The notes: a model not told the origin generated them from the letters alone. Shown: positions 49,798-58,607, counted from the stretch's first letter. The stretch is DNA of 64,000 nucleotides from Candidatus Aminicenantota bacterium (GCA_026987025.1 JALSNJ010000017.1:1-64000), one strand, 5' to 3'. Numbers and translations are program-made.

Positions 49798-50874
49798 CTA
49801 TCTTCGGAAAACCCCCAAGGGATTTTTTACACTGAAAATGGCATATCCCTCCCGGCTTTTAGCCAGAAGGTTTCCGTCCTCCAGAACCTTCAAAAGCCTG
49901 TATCCGTCGGGCATCCTGAGGCGGTATAGGTAATCTCCCTCCTCGGCAAGAACATCAAAATAGGTTTTACCAACCCCCTCCACCACCTCCACCATGAAAA
50001 GCCCGGTGGGCAAGGGGATTATCCTGAGGAAAACCGGGAGTTTATCCGGAAGGGTCCTGGCTACTTCCTCGGCGGCCCTGTTCCGATCCTGAACCTTCCA
50101 GAAAATCAGGGAGGGAGAAAATTTTCTCCTCTCCTCTAAGGGAAAATCCGCCCTCTGAAATTTAAAGGATATCCTCTTTAAAACCTTACCCTTCAGGTCC
50201 AGGACTCTTATGGCGTAGGAATCGCTGTCTCCGGCTATTATGTGGTTCGTCCAGGGGGAATAGGCCCAGATGAGACCGGGAACAAATTCTGGAACCAGAA
50301 CAGAGGAAATTCCCCGGGGGGTTTTCACCATGAGGGCCCCGGTTTTTCCCCTGATTATCTCCTTTTTTATTCTACGCAGGGGGTCTATTTTGTAAAGAAC
50401 CCTGGCGGGCTTCTTTCCCCTGGGAAATTCCAGCTTGTCCCCTAGGAATTCCTCCCCACCCTTCAGCGGAAGGAGCTCATTATAAAAATCGTTGAAGGAG
50501 AAGGTTTCCAGAGTTTTACCCTCCGGAGAAAATTCAAAGGCATCCTTGGGAGTTATGGCCCAAAGAATATTCTCCATGAAAAGGAGCCTGGGAAGATACC
50601 ACGGCACCTTGGCCATCTCTTCAGGTTCCCCCATTCCTTTCCAGGCATAAATAAGGCCGGAGTTGTTCCTTTCCAGGGAAAAATAGATGACCTCAGAACC
50701 TGAAGCCACGGATACCTTCCTTTCCTGGGGTTCCACTGGAATCTGGGCCACCTTCTCCAAGGTTATTTCCTCCTCCCCCCGGGAGGGTTTGTGGGCCTTC
50801 CTGCCCGAACAGCGGGCTAAAATCAGAAATAACAGAATAATCAAAGGTAAAAGGGCTAAAGCTGTTTTTTTCAT
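49798..50874 (-). CDS. Lipoprotein with beta-propeller-like repeats
   Basis: A 358-residue protein with lipoprotein signal peptide; the lipobox is LARC (cysteine 22). After a short charged linker come repeated beta motifs resembling propeller blades (VIYFSLERNNSGLIYAW, LLFMENILWAITPKDAFEF, RVLYKIDPLRRIKKE, NHIIAGDSDSYAIRVLDLKG). No enzymatic motif is seen; an envelope scaffold is likely. AAGGAGGAAGG precedes the ATG. It overlaps the methyltransferase-NifX fusion gene by four bases. Confidence 0.68.
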   Translation of the reverse strand: MKKTALALLPLIILLFLILARCSGRKAHKPSRGEEEITLEKVAQIPVEPQERKVSVASGSEVIYFSLERNNSGLIYAWKGMGEPEEMAKVPWYLPRLLFMENILWAITPKDAFEFSPEGKTLETFSFNDFYNELLPLKGGEEFLGDKLEFPRGKKPARVLYKIDPLRRIKKEIIRGKTGALMVKTPRGISSVLVPEFVPGLIWAYSPWTNHIIAGDSDSYAIRVLDLKGKVLKRISFKFQRADFPLEERRKFSPSLIFWKVQDRNRAAEEVARTLPDKLPVFLRIIPLPTGLFMVEVVEGVGKTYFDVLAEEGDYLYRLRMPDGYRLLKVLEDGNLLAKSREGYAIFSVKNPLGVFRR

Positions 50875-51656
50875 CCTTCCTCCTTATTAGAAAGTTCTTT
50901 TAGGGCCTCATCTATCTTACCCTGAAATTTTACGATCCTCACCCCCAGGGCCCTCAATCTTTCCTCCCCCTTCTTCCCTATCCTTCCGGTAATTACGGTA
51001 TTACAATCCTCCACCAGGCTATAAACATCGTAGGTCTTAAGGTGCTGAAAGGTGTCCCGATAAATGTTCTTCCTTCTTTCCAGAAGCTCATAAGCTTCCT
51101 TTTCCATTCTGTATACAAAAAAATAGGCGGCCCTCCCGAACATTTTCGGATAGACACCCTCTCCGTCATCGCTGGCCACGGCAACCTTAAAGGACCGGGC
51201 CTTAGCTACCAGCAGATTTTCTTCTCCGAAATTTTCCAGGGTCAACACCTGCAGCTCAGCCTCTTCAGCCATTTTCAGCAGTTCTTCCTTAGTAAAATAC
51301 CTTTCGGGAATCCCTGTTCTGGCTCCGTAATCCCAATCCCATACGAGAATCTTTCCTCCCAGGGCCAGCTTCTGCCCGGCCCTTTTGAAGAAGTTCCAGG
51401 GCGAAGAAAAGTGATGCAGGGAATGTTTGGAGAAAATTAAATGGAACCATCCGGGAAGGCGGTCCAGTTCCTCGGCTCTCAGGGGAAGGAGCCTCAGGTT
51501 TCCTCCCTGAAATTTCCCTGCGAAGGGATCTATCCCCCAGAATTCAACCCCCGGATGGTCCCGGGAAAGTTCTTCCAGCAGCCTCCCGGTCCCACAACCC
51601 ACCTCCAGAACCCTCCCTTCCCCGGGGAGATAATGTTTAAGAATCTCCTTAAACAT
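50871..51656 (-). CDS. Methyltransferase fused to a NifX/NifB-type domain
   Basis: A 261-residue two-domain protein. Residues 10-150 are a small class I methyltransferase: LEVGCGTGRLLEEL (17-30), FWGIDPF, FSKHSLHHFSSP and GGKILVWDWD. Residues 156-255 are a NifX/NifB-C-like domain: KVAVASDDGEGVYPKMFGRA, FFVYRM, DCNTVITGRIGKKGEERL and VRIVKFQGKIDEAL. The second half resembles the free-standing protein at 313-720. Such a fusion may link methyl transfer to a metal-cofactor or cysteine-ligated substrate. It starts ATG 51656 with no Shine-Dalgarno, at the predicted transcript start. Confidence 0.82.
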   Translation of the reverse strand: MFKEILKHYLPGEGRVLEVGCGTGRLLEELSRDHPGVEFWGIDPFAGKFQGGNLRLLPLRAEELDRLPGWFHLIFSKHSLHHFSSPWNFFKRAGQKLALGGKILVWDWDYGARTGIPERYFTKEELLKMAEEAELQVLTLENFGEENLLVAKARSFKVAVASDDGEGVYPKMFGRAAYFFVYRMEKEAYELLERRKNIYRDTFQHLKTYDVYSLVEDCNTVITGRIGKKGEERLRALGVRIVKFQGKIDEALKELSNKEEG

Positions 51657-51662
51657 AAGAAA

Positions 51663-51668
51663 AGTTTA
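51663..51668 (-). promoter_or_regulatory. -10 box, predicted leaderless methyltransferase-NifX
   Basis: Minus-strand TAAACT (51668-51663). The predicted +1 is exactly 51656, the first base of the ATG. No convincing -35. Confidence 0.42.
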
Positions 51669-51703
51669 CTACTTTTCGGTAAAAATTTCCCGCGAAGGGG
51701 TGT

Positions 51704-51709
51704 TAGAAT
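51704..51709 (+). promoter_or_regulatory. -10 box, predicted leaderless mnmA
   Basis: TAGAAT at 51704-51709; +1 would be 51716, one base before the mnmA ATG. A GGAGG abuts the ATG too closely to serve as a ribosome site. No clear -35. Confidence 0.4.
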
Positions 51710-51716
51710 TTGGAGG

Positions 51717-52727
51717 ATGAAGGGAAAGGTGGTGATAGGCCTCAGCGGCGGCGTGGACTCTGCCGCCTCAGCCCTGCTCTTAAGGAGGGAATATGAGGTG
51801 GTGGGTCTTCATCTGATACTTTACAGAGCGGAGGACCTTCAAGCGGCAAGGAAGGTATCTCAACTTCTCAACATTCCCCTGAGGATTCTGAACCTGAGAG
51901 GGGAGTTCAGGGAAAAGATTATGGACTACTTCGCCCGGGAATACCGCCGGGGGAGGACCCCAAATCCCTGTGCCCTATGCAATTTTCAGATGAAATTTCG
52001 TTATCTGGAAGAGGTGCGCCGGGAGGAGGGTGCGGACTTTATAGCCACAGGACATTACGCCAAGGTGGTGGAAAAAGAAGGAAGGTTCTACCTGGCCCCC
52101 GGTAAAGACAGGGAAAAATCCCAGGAGTATTTTCTTGCCCTTCTTCCAGAGGAACTCCTCAGCAGGACCCTCTTCCCCCTGGGAGAACTAACAAAGGGGG
52201 AAGCGAAGAGACTGGCAGGCAGGATGGCAAAGGTAAGGGAGAGCCAGGATATCTGCTTCGTGGGGGCAGGAAAATACCATGAATTCCTGGAAAGGGAATA
52301 CGGGTTTTCCCCACAAAAAGGGGATATAATCTCTCCTTCCGGGCAAAAAATAGGGGAGCACAGCGGATTTTATAAATTCACCGTTGGACAGAGAAGAGGG
52401 ATAGGGGTTGCTTCCTCTGAAGGTCCCCTATATGTCTTAAGAATCTCCCCCGGGGACAACTCCGTGGTGGTTGGCACAAGGCGGGAAGCTCATTTCTCAA
52501 ACATGGAGGTGGAGCTGAAAGTATGGAAGGCCGAGGAGGAAGGAATTTTTAAGGTAAAGCTTCGCTACCGGCATCCAGGGGCACTGGCTAAGGTAAAAAT
52601 TAAGGCCCCCCGGGCAGAGGTTAGATTTCTTTCCCCCCAGTTCGCGCCTGCTCCGGGACAACTGGCGGTCTTTTACGACCGGGAGGACCTGATGGTGGGA
52701 GCCGGTTTTATCTCCAGAGCCTTCTAA
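51717..52727 (+). CDS. mnmA: tRNA-specific 2-thiouridylase MnmA
   Basis: A 336-residue enzyme that thiolates uridine-34 of Lys, Glu and Gln tRNAs. The ATP P-loop is VVIGLSGGVDSAASAL; the first active cysteine is in PNPCALCNFQMKF, then TGHYAKV and the persulphide cysteine in ESQDICFVG. GEHSGFYKFTVGQRRGIGVA and YVLRISP follow. Length is near the usual 350-370. The ATG at 51717 is chosen because it starts the P-loop at the normal distance; the longer open frame upstream reads the divergent gene. The two genes start 60 bases apart. Confidence 0.93.
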   Translation: MKGKVVIGLSGGVDSAASALLLRREYEVVGLHLILYRAEDLQAARKVSQLLNIPLRILNLRGEFREKIMDYFAREYRRGRTPNPCALCNFQMKFRYLEEVRREEGADFIATGHYAKVVEKEGRFYLAPGKDREKSQEYFLALLPEELLSRTLFPLGELTKGEAKRLAGRMAKVRESQDICFVGAGKYHEFLEREYGFSPQKGDIISPSGQKIGEHSGFYKFTVGQRRGIGVASSEGPLYVLRISPGDNSVVVGTRREAHFSNMEVELKVWKAEEEGIFKVKLRYRHPGALAKVKIKAPRAEVRFLSPQFAPAPGQLAVFYDREDLMVGAGFISRAF

Positions 52728-52771
52728 ATTCCGCTCTGCCCTGATAGAATATTCCTTCCCCGAAATTTAAT

Positions 52772-54211
52772 ATGCAAGGAATGGAAAAAGAGAAGACGGG
52801 TTCTATTCCCTTATGGGAAATTTTTATGGTTTCCCTCTCCCTTTTAACCCTCCTCCTCTCGGCATATAAAAGCGGAATAGGCATAAATTTTGACTCCATA
52901 ATGTTCATCTCCTGCGCCCAAAACCTGGCTTCGGGAAAGGGCCTCCACATGTACAATGGGGCACCCCTATTATACTGGCCTCCCCTTTACCCAATTATGC
53001 TCTCGGTCCTTTTGATAACAGGCCTCCACTACCCTGAGGCGACCTTTCTCTTAAATCTATTTTTCTTCTCGGCCTTAACCCTGATTTTCACCCTTTACCT
53101 GAGAAAAATCCTGGGCAAGAACCCCCTTTTCTATCCCCTTTCCCTGCTCATTTTCTCTCTTCCAATTTTGAAAATCTACACCAGAGCCCTCTCCGAAGCC
53201 CCCTTCGTCCTCTTTGTTTTTCTCTTTCTTGTCCTGGCCGAAAGGTATAAGCTTCAACCCCGGGGAGGCTCCCTCCGTCTTCTTTCGGCAGTCTCCGTCC
53301 TTTCCTCCCTGAGCAGATACATTGGGGCCTTCACCTTTCCCATCGTCTCGGCTCTAATATGGATGAAGGAAGGGAAGAAAACGAAGGCCTTTTTCTGGGG
53401 CCTTCTTTCCACACTTCCCCTTGCCCTGTGGTTTCTTAGAAACTACCTTATTTCCCATACCCTGGCGGGAAGAAGGGAGGTCGTAAGCAAGCCCCTATGG
53501 GACAAGCTCTATAAAATATTCCATCTGCTCCTTTATCGGTGGTTTTCCCCAGTGGAGCCCCTGGCTCCCCTTTTCTTCCTTCTCTGGATTTTAATCCTGG
53601 GTGCTGCTATCTACAGGGCCTTCTCCTCCAGGGCTGTTAAAGAAAAACTCATCGTTCCTATTCTGCTTCTCTCATCGTATTTTTTCTTTCTCCTGCTCTC
53701 CTTTCTTTATTCAGAATTCCCTCAAAAGGCCTTTCCCAGGTTCCTTGCCCCCCTCTTCCCTGTTTTCCTCATCCTTTTAGCCCTATCCCTAAGGGAAATA
53801 TCCACTACCCAAGGGCTTAAAAGAGCAGTTCTGATTTTCGTCCTCCTCTTTACCCTCTCCCATCTTTATGTTTCCACTAAGGAGGTCCTAAAATACTTCC
53901 AGAGCGGAATAACTCCTGCCTCCAACTTGAAAAACTCCGCTTTAATAACCTACATTAAGAGACACTCCCTTCCAGGGCCTATTTTTTGTAATTCTCCCCC
54001 TGTCCTCTATCTATACACCGGAAGGTCCTCCCTCTTTATCCCCAGGAGGGGAAGGAGCCTAAGCCCCTTGAAGAAAAGGGGGAGGACCTTGATATGGTTC
54101 AAAAATTTAGGGGAAAGGAAGAGGTATAGCTTAAGGGAAATCCGCTGGAGAGTTAAGTTGCTCAAGGTTTTCTCCTGCAGGAAGGGAAAGATTTTTCTAA
54201 TAGAAAATTAA
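52772..54211 (+). CDS. Polytopic GT-C-like glycosyltransferase
   Basis: A 479-residue membrane protein with about ten to twelve helices. The first loop has GINFDSIMFISCAQNLASGK followed by PLLYWPPLYPIMLSVL, the pattern of GT-C (GT39/ArnT/PMT-like) enzymes, in which an acidic residue in that loop binds the lipid-phosphate sugar donor. Weakly conserved beyond that, with a soluble C-terminus. It may glycosylate an envelope polymer or protein. The ATG (MQGMEKEKT) has no clear ribosome site; TAGAAT at 52745-52750 is a possible -10. It converges on the SH3/PEGA gene. Confidence 0.72.
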   Translation: MQGMEKEKTGSIPLWEIFMVSLSLLTLLLSAYKSGIGINFDSIMFISCAQNLASGKGLHMYNGAPLLYWPPLYPIMLSVLLITGLHYPEATFLLNLFFFSALTLIFTLYLRKILGKNPLFYPLSLLIFSLPILKIYTRALSEAPFVLFVFLFLVLAERYKLQPRGGSLRLLSAVSVLSSLSRYIGAFTFPIVSALIWMKEGKKTKAFFWGLLSTLPLALWFLRNYLISHTLAGRREVVSKPLWDKLYKIFHLLLYRWFSPVEPLAPLFFLLWILILGAAIYRAFSSRAVKEKLIVPILLLSSYFFFLLLSFLYSEFPQKAFPRFLAPLFPVFLILLALSLREISTTQGLKRAVLIFVLLFTLSHLYVSTKEVLKYFQSGITPASNLKNSALITYIKRHSLPGPIFCNSPPVLYLYTGRSSLFIPRRGRSLSPLKKRGRTLIWFKNLGERKRYSLREIRWRVKLLKVFSCRKGKIFLIEN

Positions 54212-54212
54212 G

Positions 54213-55784
54213 CTACTTCCTCAACCGCTTGATCCTCCACCTTTCCTTAGCGGGAGTGAATCGGCCCTTCACCTCGTATTTCCCTTTATTCCCTCCCATG
54301 CCGGAGTTCCTTTTTCTCTTAACGGTGATTCTGGCGGAGCCTGAAGATGCAGTTTCACTTCCCATGGTCCAGAAGCAAACTTTGTTTCTCATATGGTCCA
54401 CAACCACAACATCACCGTTGTCAAAAACATCTATACCCCAGAGGGAAGATTGGTACTGCGAGCCCCCGAAGCACGAGTAAACGGAGCCGTCAGGGGTAAA
54501 TTTGCATATGTGGCCCCAGGAATAATCGCTCACATAAACATTACCGTCCCTGTCAAAGGCTATGGACCAGGGGTCCGCATCCTGGGAGGAAAACTCGGCC
54601 TTTTTCTCTAAGGAGGAAGAAAATATGCCTATCTTCTGGTCGTAGTGCAAACTCACATAAATATCTCCGTTGGGACTCCCTTCAGCCTCCACCGGGTCTT
54701 TCATCGCAACGCTCTTCAAAAGAGAACCGGAGGAATTGAAAACGAAAACCCTGTTCTCCCAGGGATTAGCCATGAGGATCCTCCCGTTTTTATTAGAGCC
54801 TATGCAATAGCTGGAATAGGATGTAGTGAATTGGCCAACCACCGAAAGGCTCAGGTTCAGAAAATAAATCACCGCATTGGCAGTGGAGGTGGAAGTTATA
54901 AACCGGGAGTTTCCGTAGTATTTGATTCCCCAGATGTAAGAACCTATAACCTTGCTGTAGAGAAAATCACCGTGCCGACTAAGGACCTGAATCCTCCTGT
55001 TGTCTCCGTCCGCCACATAAACCTTACCCGAAGGGCCTATGGCCACCTCAGCCGGTCTATCAAAGGAGCGGGAACCTCCTCCCGAACCGCCCACACATTT
55101 TACGAACTCGTATTTGTAAGGGGAAAGCTTTGCCTCTATTTCGTAGTCCTGATAACCCTTAATTTCCATCTCCTTTTCCCATTCTCCGAAAAGTTCCTTA
55201 ACAATTTTTAAGCTGTGTTTGCCCGGCTCTACATTTTCAATGGTGCATGGAGTAGTGCACCTTGAACTTCCGTCAAGAAAAACTTCCGCACCGGAAGGAT
55301 TTGAACTTATCCTTAGCGTGGCAGTTCCTTTGTTTAAAATCCCCCCCTTTCTAAAGAGAAGATACGCAGCTCCACCTGCCACCGCAGCTCCCCCCAAAAG
55401 ATACGGCCATATCCTTCGGTGGGGCCTGGAGACCACGGGCTGAGCCCCTGAGGAGGGACCCGAAGGCTTCACCTGAGGTTTCGGAGCAGGCGGAGTGCCC
55501 TGAATTATTATCTCCACCCTTACAAGATGAGCCTGAACAAACCCCACGGCCCCGTTCCTCGCTTTGACCTTTAGCCAGGTTCCAAGGTCATCCAGGATGT
55601 CCATTTTCTCCCCTGGTTGTGCTATGTAAACCGGAGATGAATCGGGAGAAGGGGATGAGAGCACATTCAACACCTTAAGGGCCACGGCGCACTTCTTCTG
55701 CGTTTGTCCGCTAACCTTGTAAGCGCCAAAAAACACCAAAAGCGCTAAAACAAGGTAAAGGGAAGTCTTTCTCTCTTTATCCAT
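54213..55784 (-). CDS. SH3-PEGA-NHL envelope protein
   Basis: A 523-residue multidomain protein. After a signal or anchor (8-25), a bacterial SH3 domain (about 30-90, LKVLNVLSSPSPDSSPVYIA then WLKVKARNGAVGFVQAHLVR) is followed by a Pro/Ser-rich linker. A hydrophobic Gly/Ala segment (124-146, WPYLLGGAAVAGGAAYLLF) could be a second membrane helix. A PEGA domain (155-215, ISSNPSGAEVFLDG) and an NHL-like propeller (240-490, RPAEVAIGPSGKVYVADGDN) follow, ending in a basic tail. PEGA and SH3 domains suggest cell-wall or surface interaction. Its promoter has a palindrome in the spacer. AAGGAAGTG precedes the ATG. Confidence 0.75.
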   Translation of the reverse strand: MDKERKTSLYLVLALLVFFGAYKVSGQTQKKCAVALKVLNVLSSPSPDSSPVYIAQPGEKMDILDDLGTWLKVKARNGAVGFVQAHLVRVEIIIQGTPPAPKPQVKPSGPSSGAQPVVSRPHRRIWPYLLGGAAVAGGAAYLLFRKGGILNKGTATLRISSNPSGAEVFLDGSSRCTTPCTIENVEPGKHSLKIVKELFGEWEKEMEIKGYQDYEIEAKLSPYKYEFVKCVGGSGGGSRSFDRPAEVAIGPSGKVYVADGDNRRIQVLSRHGDFLYSKVIGSYIWGIKYYGNSRFITSTSTANAVIYFLNLSLSVVGQFTTSYSSYCIGSNKNGRILMANPWENRVFVFNSSGSLLKSVAMKDPVEAEGSPNGDIYVSLHYDQKIGIFSSSLEKKAEFSSQDADPWSIAFDRDGNVYVSDYSWGHICKFTPDGSVYSCFGGSQYQSSLWGIDVFDNGDVVVVDHMRNKVCFWTMGSETASSGSARITVKRKRNSGMGGNKGKYEVKGRFTPAKERWRIKRLRK

Positions 55785-55834
55785 ACTTCACTTCCTTTTC
55801 CCTGCCTCTCCCCATTTTCCATTTAACAATTTTT

Positions 55835-55863
55835 ATATTAGAACTCTCCCCGGGAGATTTCAA
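55835..55863 (-). promoter_or_regulatory. SH3-PEGA gene promoter with spacer palindrome
   Basis: Minus strand: TTGAAA (55863-55858), 17-base spacer, TAATAT (55840-55835). The spacer holds a perfect 6-base inverted repeat with one central base (TCTCCC-C-GGGAGA, plus strand 55845-55857), a possible operator. Upstream lies an A/T-only tract that may act as an UP element. Predicted leader: 44 bases. Confidence 0.6.
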
Positions 55864-55930
55864 TATTTTTTTAAATTTTTTGCAAAACTGGTTCACTCCT
55901 GCCCGAAAATAGGGATTAATCCTAAAATGC

Positions 55931-56815
55931 TTATTTTATAAATGTTAGAATTTTTTTAATTTTTTCGTATCCGGCCCTTTTTAAAGCTGTGCCCTGGAAC
56001 CTTTTCTCAAACTCCTTCTTTGAAGGCAAAGAATCCAGAGAAGGGGGAATCCTCGGCTCAAAATCCTTTATATTGGTCCTTTGGGCCCTGCGGTTCCAGG
56101 GGCAAACCTCCTGGCATGTATCGCATCCGAAAATCCACCCTGAGTTCTTCAGACGATAAATTTCGGGTACCTCTCCTTTATGCTCTACCGTAATGTAGGA
56201 AAGGCATAGGCGAGCGTCCAGGAAATAGGGCTTTAATGCCCCGGTAGGGCAGGACTCCACGCAAAGGCTGCAGGTTCCGCAGTGATTTTTCCGGAAGGGT
56301 TCGTCCGGGGGCAGGGCTTCGGAAATAAATATTTCCCCCAGAAAGACCCATGATCCGTACTCCTTAGTTATCAACATGGTGTTCTTTCCTATCCATCCAA
56401 GCCCGGCTCTCCTTGCCAGCTCTCTTTCCATAACCGGGGCGGAATCAACGAAAAACCTCGCCTTCACCCCGGGAATTTCTTCCTTTATGTAGTAAAAAAG
56501 CCTCTTCATCATTTTCTTCAGGACCCTGTGGTAGTCCCTTCCCAGGGCGTATCTTGAAATTCTGGTTTTTCCATAATGGATTTTCCCGGGATAGTAATTG
56601 ACCGCCAGGGAAATTATAGTCTTCACAGGGGGAAAAAGTTTCCTGGGGTCCAGACGGAGCTCAATGTTCCTTCTCATGTAGGCCATGGTGCCCTCGGCCC
56701 TGCGGGAAAGCCATTGAATAAGGAATTTTTCAGGTATTTTTTCCGGTGAAGTGAAACCGACCTTGGAAAAGCCCAGCTCCAGGGCTTTACTTCTTATCCT
56801 TTCCTTTTTTTCCAA
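55931..56815 (-). CDS. queG: Epoxyqueuosine reductase QueG
   Basis: A 294-residue cobalamin/iron-sulphur enzyme making queuosine in tRNA. SLAVNYYPG, YALGRDYHRVLKKM and DSAPVMERELARRAGLGWIG build the cobalamin site; CGTCSLCVESCPTGAL and CDTCQEVCPW hold two 4Fe-4S clusters. It is shorter than the E. coli enzyme because the C-terminal HEAT-repeat region is absent, as in many bacteria. It overlaps lpxD by 29 bases and is the last gene of the atp/yihY/lpxD run. Confidence 0.94.
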   Translation of the reverse strand: MEKKERIRSKALELGFSKVGFTSPEKIPEKFLIQWLSRRAEGTMAYMRRNIELRLDPRKLFPPVKTIISLAVNYYPGKIHYGKTRISRYALGRDYHRVLKKMMKRLFYYIKEEIPGVKARFFVDSAPVMERELARRAGLGWIGKNTMLITKEYGSWVFLGEIFISEALPPDEPFRKNHCGTCSLCVESCPTGALKPYFLDARLCLSYITVEHKGEVPEIYRLKNSGWIFGCDTCQEVCPWNRRAQRTNIKDFEPRIPPSLDSLPSKKEFEKRFQGTALKRAGYEKIKKILTFIK

Positions 56816-57755
56816 GGCGATAAAGCCAGGCCATGGCCCTCTTCCACCGGGTGAGGGCAGTGTTGGGACATCCCCCCACCACCTCGCCGGGGGCCACCGG
56901 CCGAAAAACGCAGGTCTTGGCTGCTATCATAGCCCCATCTCCCACTTCTAAATTGTCCCTTATGCCCACCATCCCTCCGCAGATAACTCCTTTTCCTATA
57001 CGGGCGCTTCCTCCTATGGCTATCATTCCTGCCAACATGCTTCCTTCCCCTATTTTTGTCCCGTGGGCGATGAGGCATAGATTTCCTATCTTTACCCTGT
57101 TTTCTATCCTCGTGGCCCCCAGGGCTGCCCTGTCTATTACCGTATTGGCCCCTATTTCCACCTCGCTTCCGATGATAACCCTCCCTACCTGCGGAATCTT
57201 CTCCCCTGCCTCAAATCCGAATCCATCGCATCCGATGACCACGCCGGGATGAATTATGCACTTCTCCCCTATCTCCGTTCCTTCCCTTATGACCACATTG
57301 GAGTATATTCTGGTATAGGGTCCAATTTTAACATCCGGGTAAATCACAGAACCAGCGTGTATTTCCACCCCATCCCCCAGGACTGAATTCTCCCCTATCT
57401 TCACAAAATCCCCTATATAAACATCCCTTCCCAGTTGAACCGTGGGGTGAATTATCGCTGTGGGGGAGATACCCCGGCGGGGTGGCCTCTCAGGGTGAAA
57501 GAGCCTGATTAACCTTATAAGGTCTGCCCTGGGACGAGGGGAAACAAGGAGATTCCTTCCTTCTATGAGGGTATCGGGCCCCACCAGAAAAGCGGAAGCC
57601 TTAGAAGAAAGGGCAACTCTTTCGTAAATTTTTCTATAAAAGGGAGCGATTTCCCCCTCCCGGGCATCCTCCAGGGAGGAAACCCCATTTATATCCACCT
57701 CGCCGTTGCCCCTGAGCTCAAGGCCCAGTTTTTCAGCTATTTCCTTAAGCTTCAT
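56787..57755 (-). CDS. lpxD: UDP-3-O-acylglucosamine N-acyltransferase LpxD
   Basis: A 322-residue enzyme of lipid A synthesis. The N-terminal uridine-binding domain is followed by hexapeptide left-handed helix repeats (TVQLGRDVYIGDFVKIGENS onward) and the catalytic histidine H231 in AHGTKIG. GCDGFGFE is the family's substrate loop. Together with LptD it shows lipopolysaccharide manufacture. It overlaps yihY by 11 bases. Length is slightly under the usual 340. Confidence 0.94.
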   Translation of the reverse strand: MKLKEIAEKLGLELRGNGEVDINGVSSLEDAREGEIAPFYRKIYERVALSSKASAFLVGPDTLIEGRNLLVSPRPRADLIRLIRLFHPERPPRRGISPTAIIHPTVQLGRDVYIGDFVKIGENSVLGDGVEIHAGSVIYPDVKIGPYTRIYSNVVIREGTEIGEKCIIHPGVVIGCDGFGFEAGEKIPQVGRVIIGSEVEIGANTVIDRAALGATRIENRVKIGNLCLIAHGTKIGEGSMLAGMIAIGGSARIGKGVICGGMVGIRDNLEVGDGAMIAAKTCVFRPVAPGEVVGGCPNTALTRWKRAMAWLYRLGKKGKDKK

Positions 57756-58578
57756 TTTTCTCGTTTAAGAGGGCTGAAATTTCCGCTCCCAGAAGCAGTA
57801 TCAGGGAGGAAATCTCCACCCAGAATATGAACATTATCACGGTGGAAAGGGTGCCAAAAACCTTGCTGGCCAAGGAAATATTTTCTATATACCACATAAA
57901 AATATGGGTGCCGGCTATCCATAGAACTGAAGCGAAGATGGCGCTCCTGAAGGCCGCGAAGGTTTTAACCTTCCTTTCCGGAATCCACTTATAAAGGGCG
58001 AAGAAGTAGAAGGTGGCCAAGAGAAAGGGAATAAGAACCCTTACCAGAAAATTATTGACTATGGCCATGGTGTAGGGATTTAAATACTGGGAAAGGGTTT
58101 GATTGAAAGCCACAAAACGGTTAAAGGCGCTTATTGCACCCATAAGCCCGAAGGCTCCGAAGAGGAAAAAACCGGAAAAGAGCAAGATTATTATTTCCTT
58201 CAATCTCTTCCAGAAAAAGGACTTCCTGCACTGGACTTCATAGATCTCCTGGATAGCGGAAATCACCTTGGAAATCAGCATTATACCGAGGACTACCGCC
58301 AGGTAAATTCCCAGAACCCCCACCTCCCTTATTTTGGATGCGTAAATCTTCATGTTGGTGAAAAAGCGGGGGTTTATCGATGAGAAAAACTCCTGGGAAA
58401 ACAAATTTAAGTCGTTTATAACCTTTTCAGAAGACCCTATTATGTAGGTGGAAATGTAGAGGAGGAAGCCAGCCAGGGGAACCGAAGCCCAGAGGGCATA
58501 ATAGGAAATTATAGCCGCCTTATCGTCTATGTGGTGCCGGGACAATCGGCGAAACAACTTTTTAAGCCAGGCCCACAA
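57745..58578 (-). CDS. yihY: YihY/BrkB family inner-membrane protein
   Basis: A 277-residue protein with about six hydrophobic helices. HIDDKAAIISYYALWASVPL, the 'LGIYLAVVLG..lISKVISAI' core and AFRSAIFASVLWIAGTHIFM are YihY/UPF0761 features. Function is not settled despite the older 'ribonuclease BN' label. It is placed between atpE and lpxD, 29 bases after atpE. Confidence 0.85.
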   Translation of the reverse strand: MWAWLKKLFRRLSRHHIDDKAAIISYYALWASVPLAGFLLYISTYIIGSSEKVINDLNLFSQEFFSSINPRFFTNMKIYASKIREVGVLGIYLAVVLGIMLISKVISAIQEIYEVQCRKSFFWKRLKEIIILLFSGFFLFGAFGLMGAISAFNRFVAFNQTLSQYLNPYTMAIVNNFLVRVLIPFLLATFYFFALYKWIPERKVKTFAAFRSAIFASVLWIAGTHIFMWYIENISLASKVFGTLSTVIMFIFWVEISSLILLLGAEISALLNEKNEA

Positions 58579-58607
58579 GGGCTAATTCCCCCTGGCTGCC
58601 TTCATTT

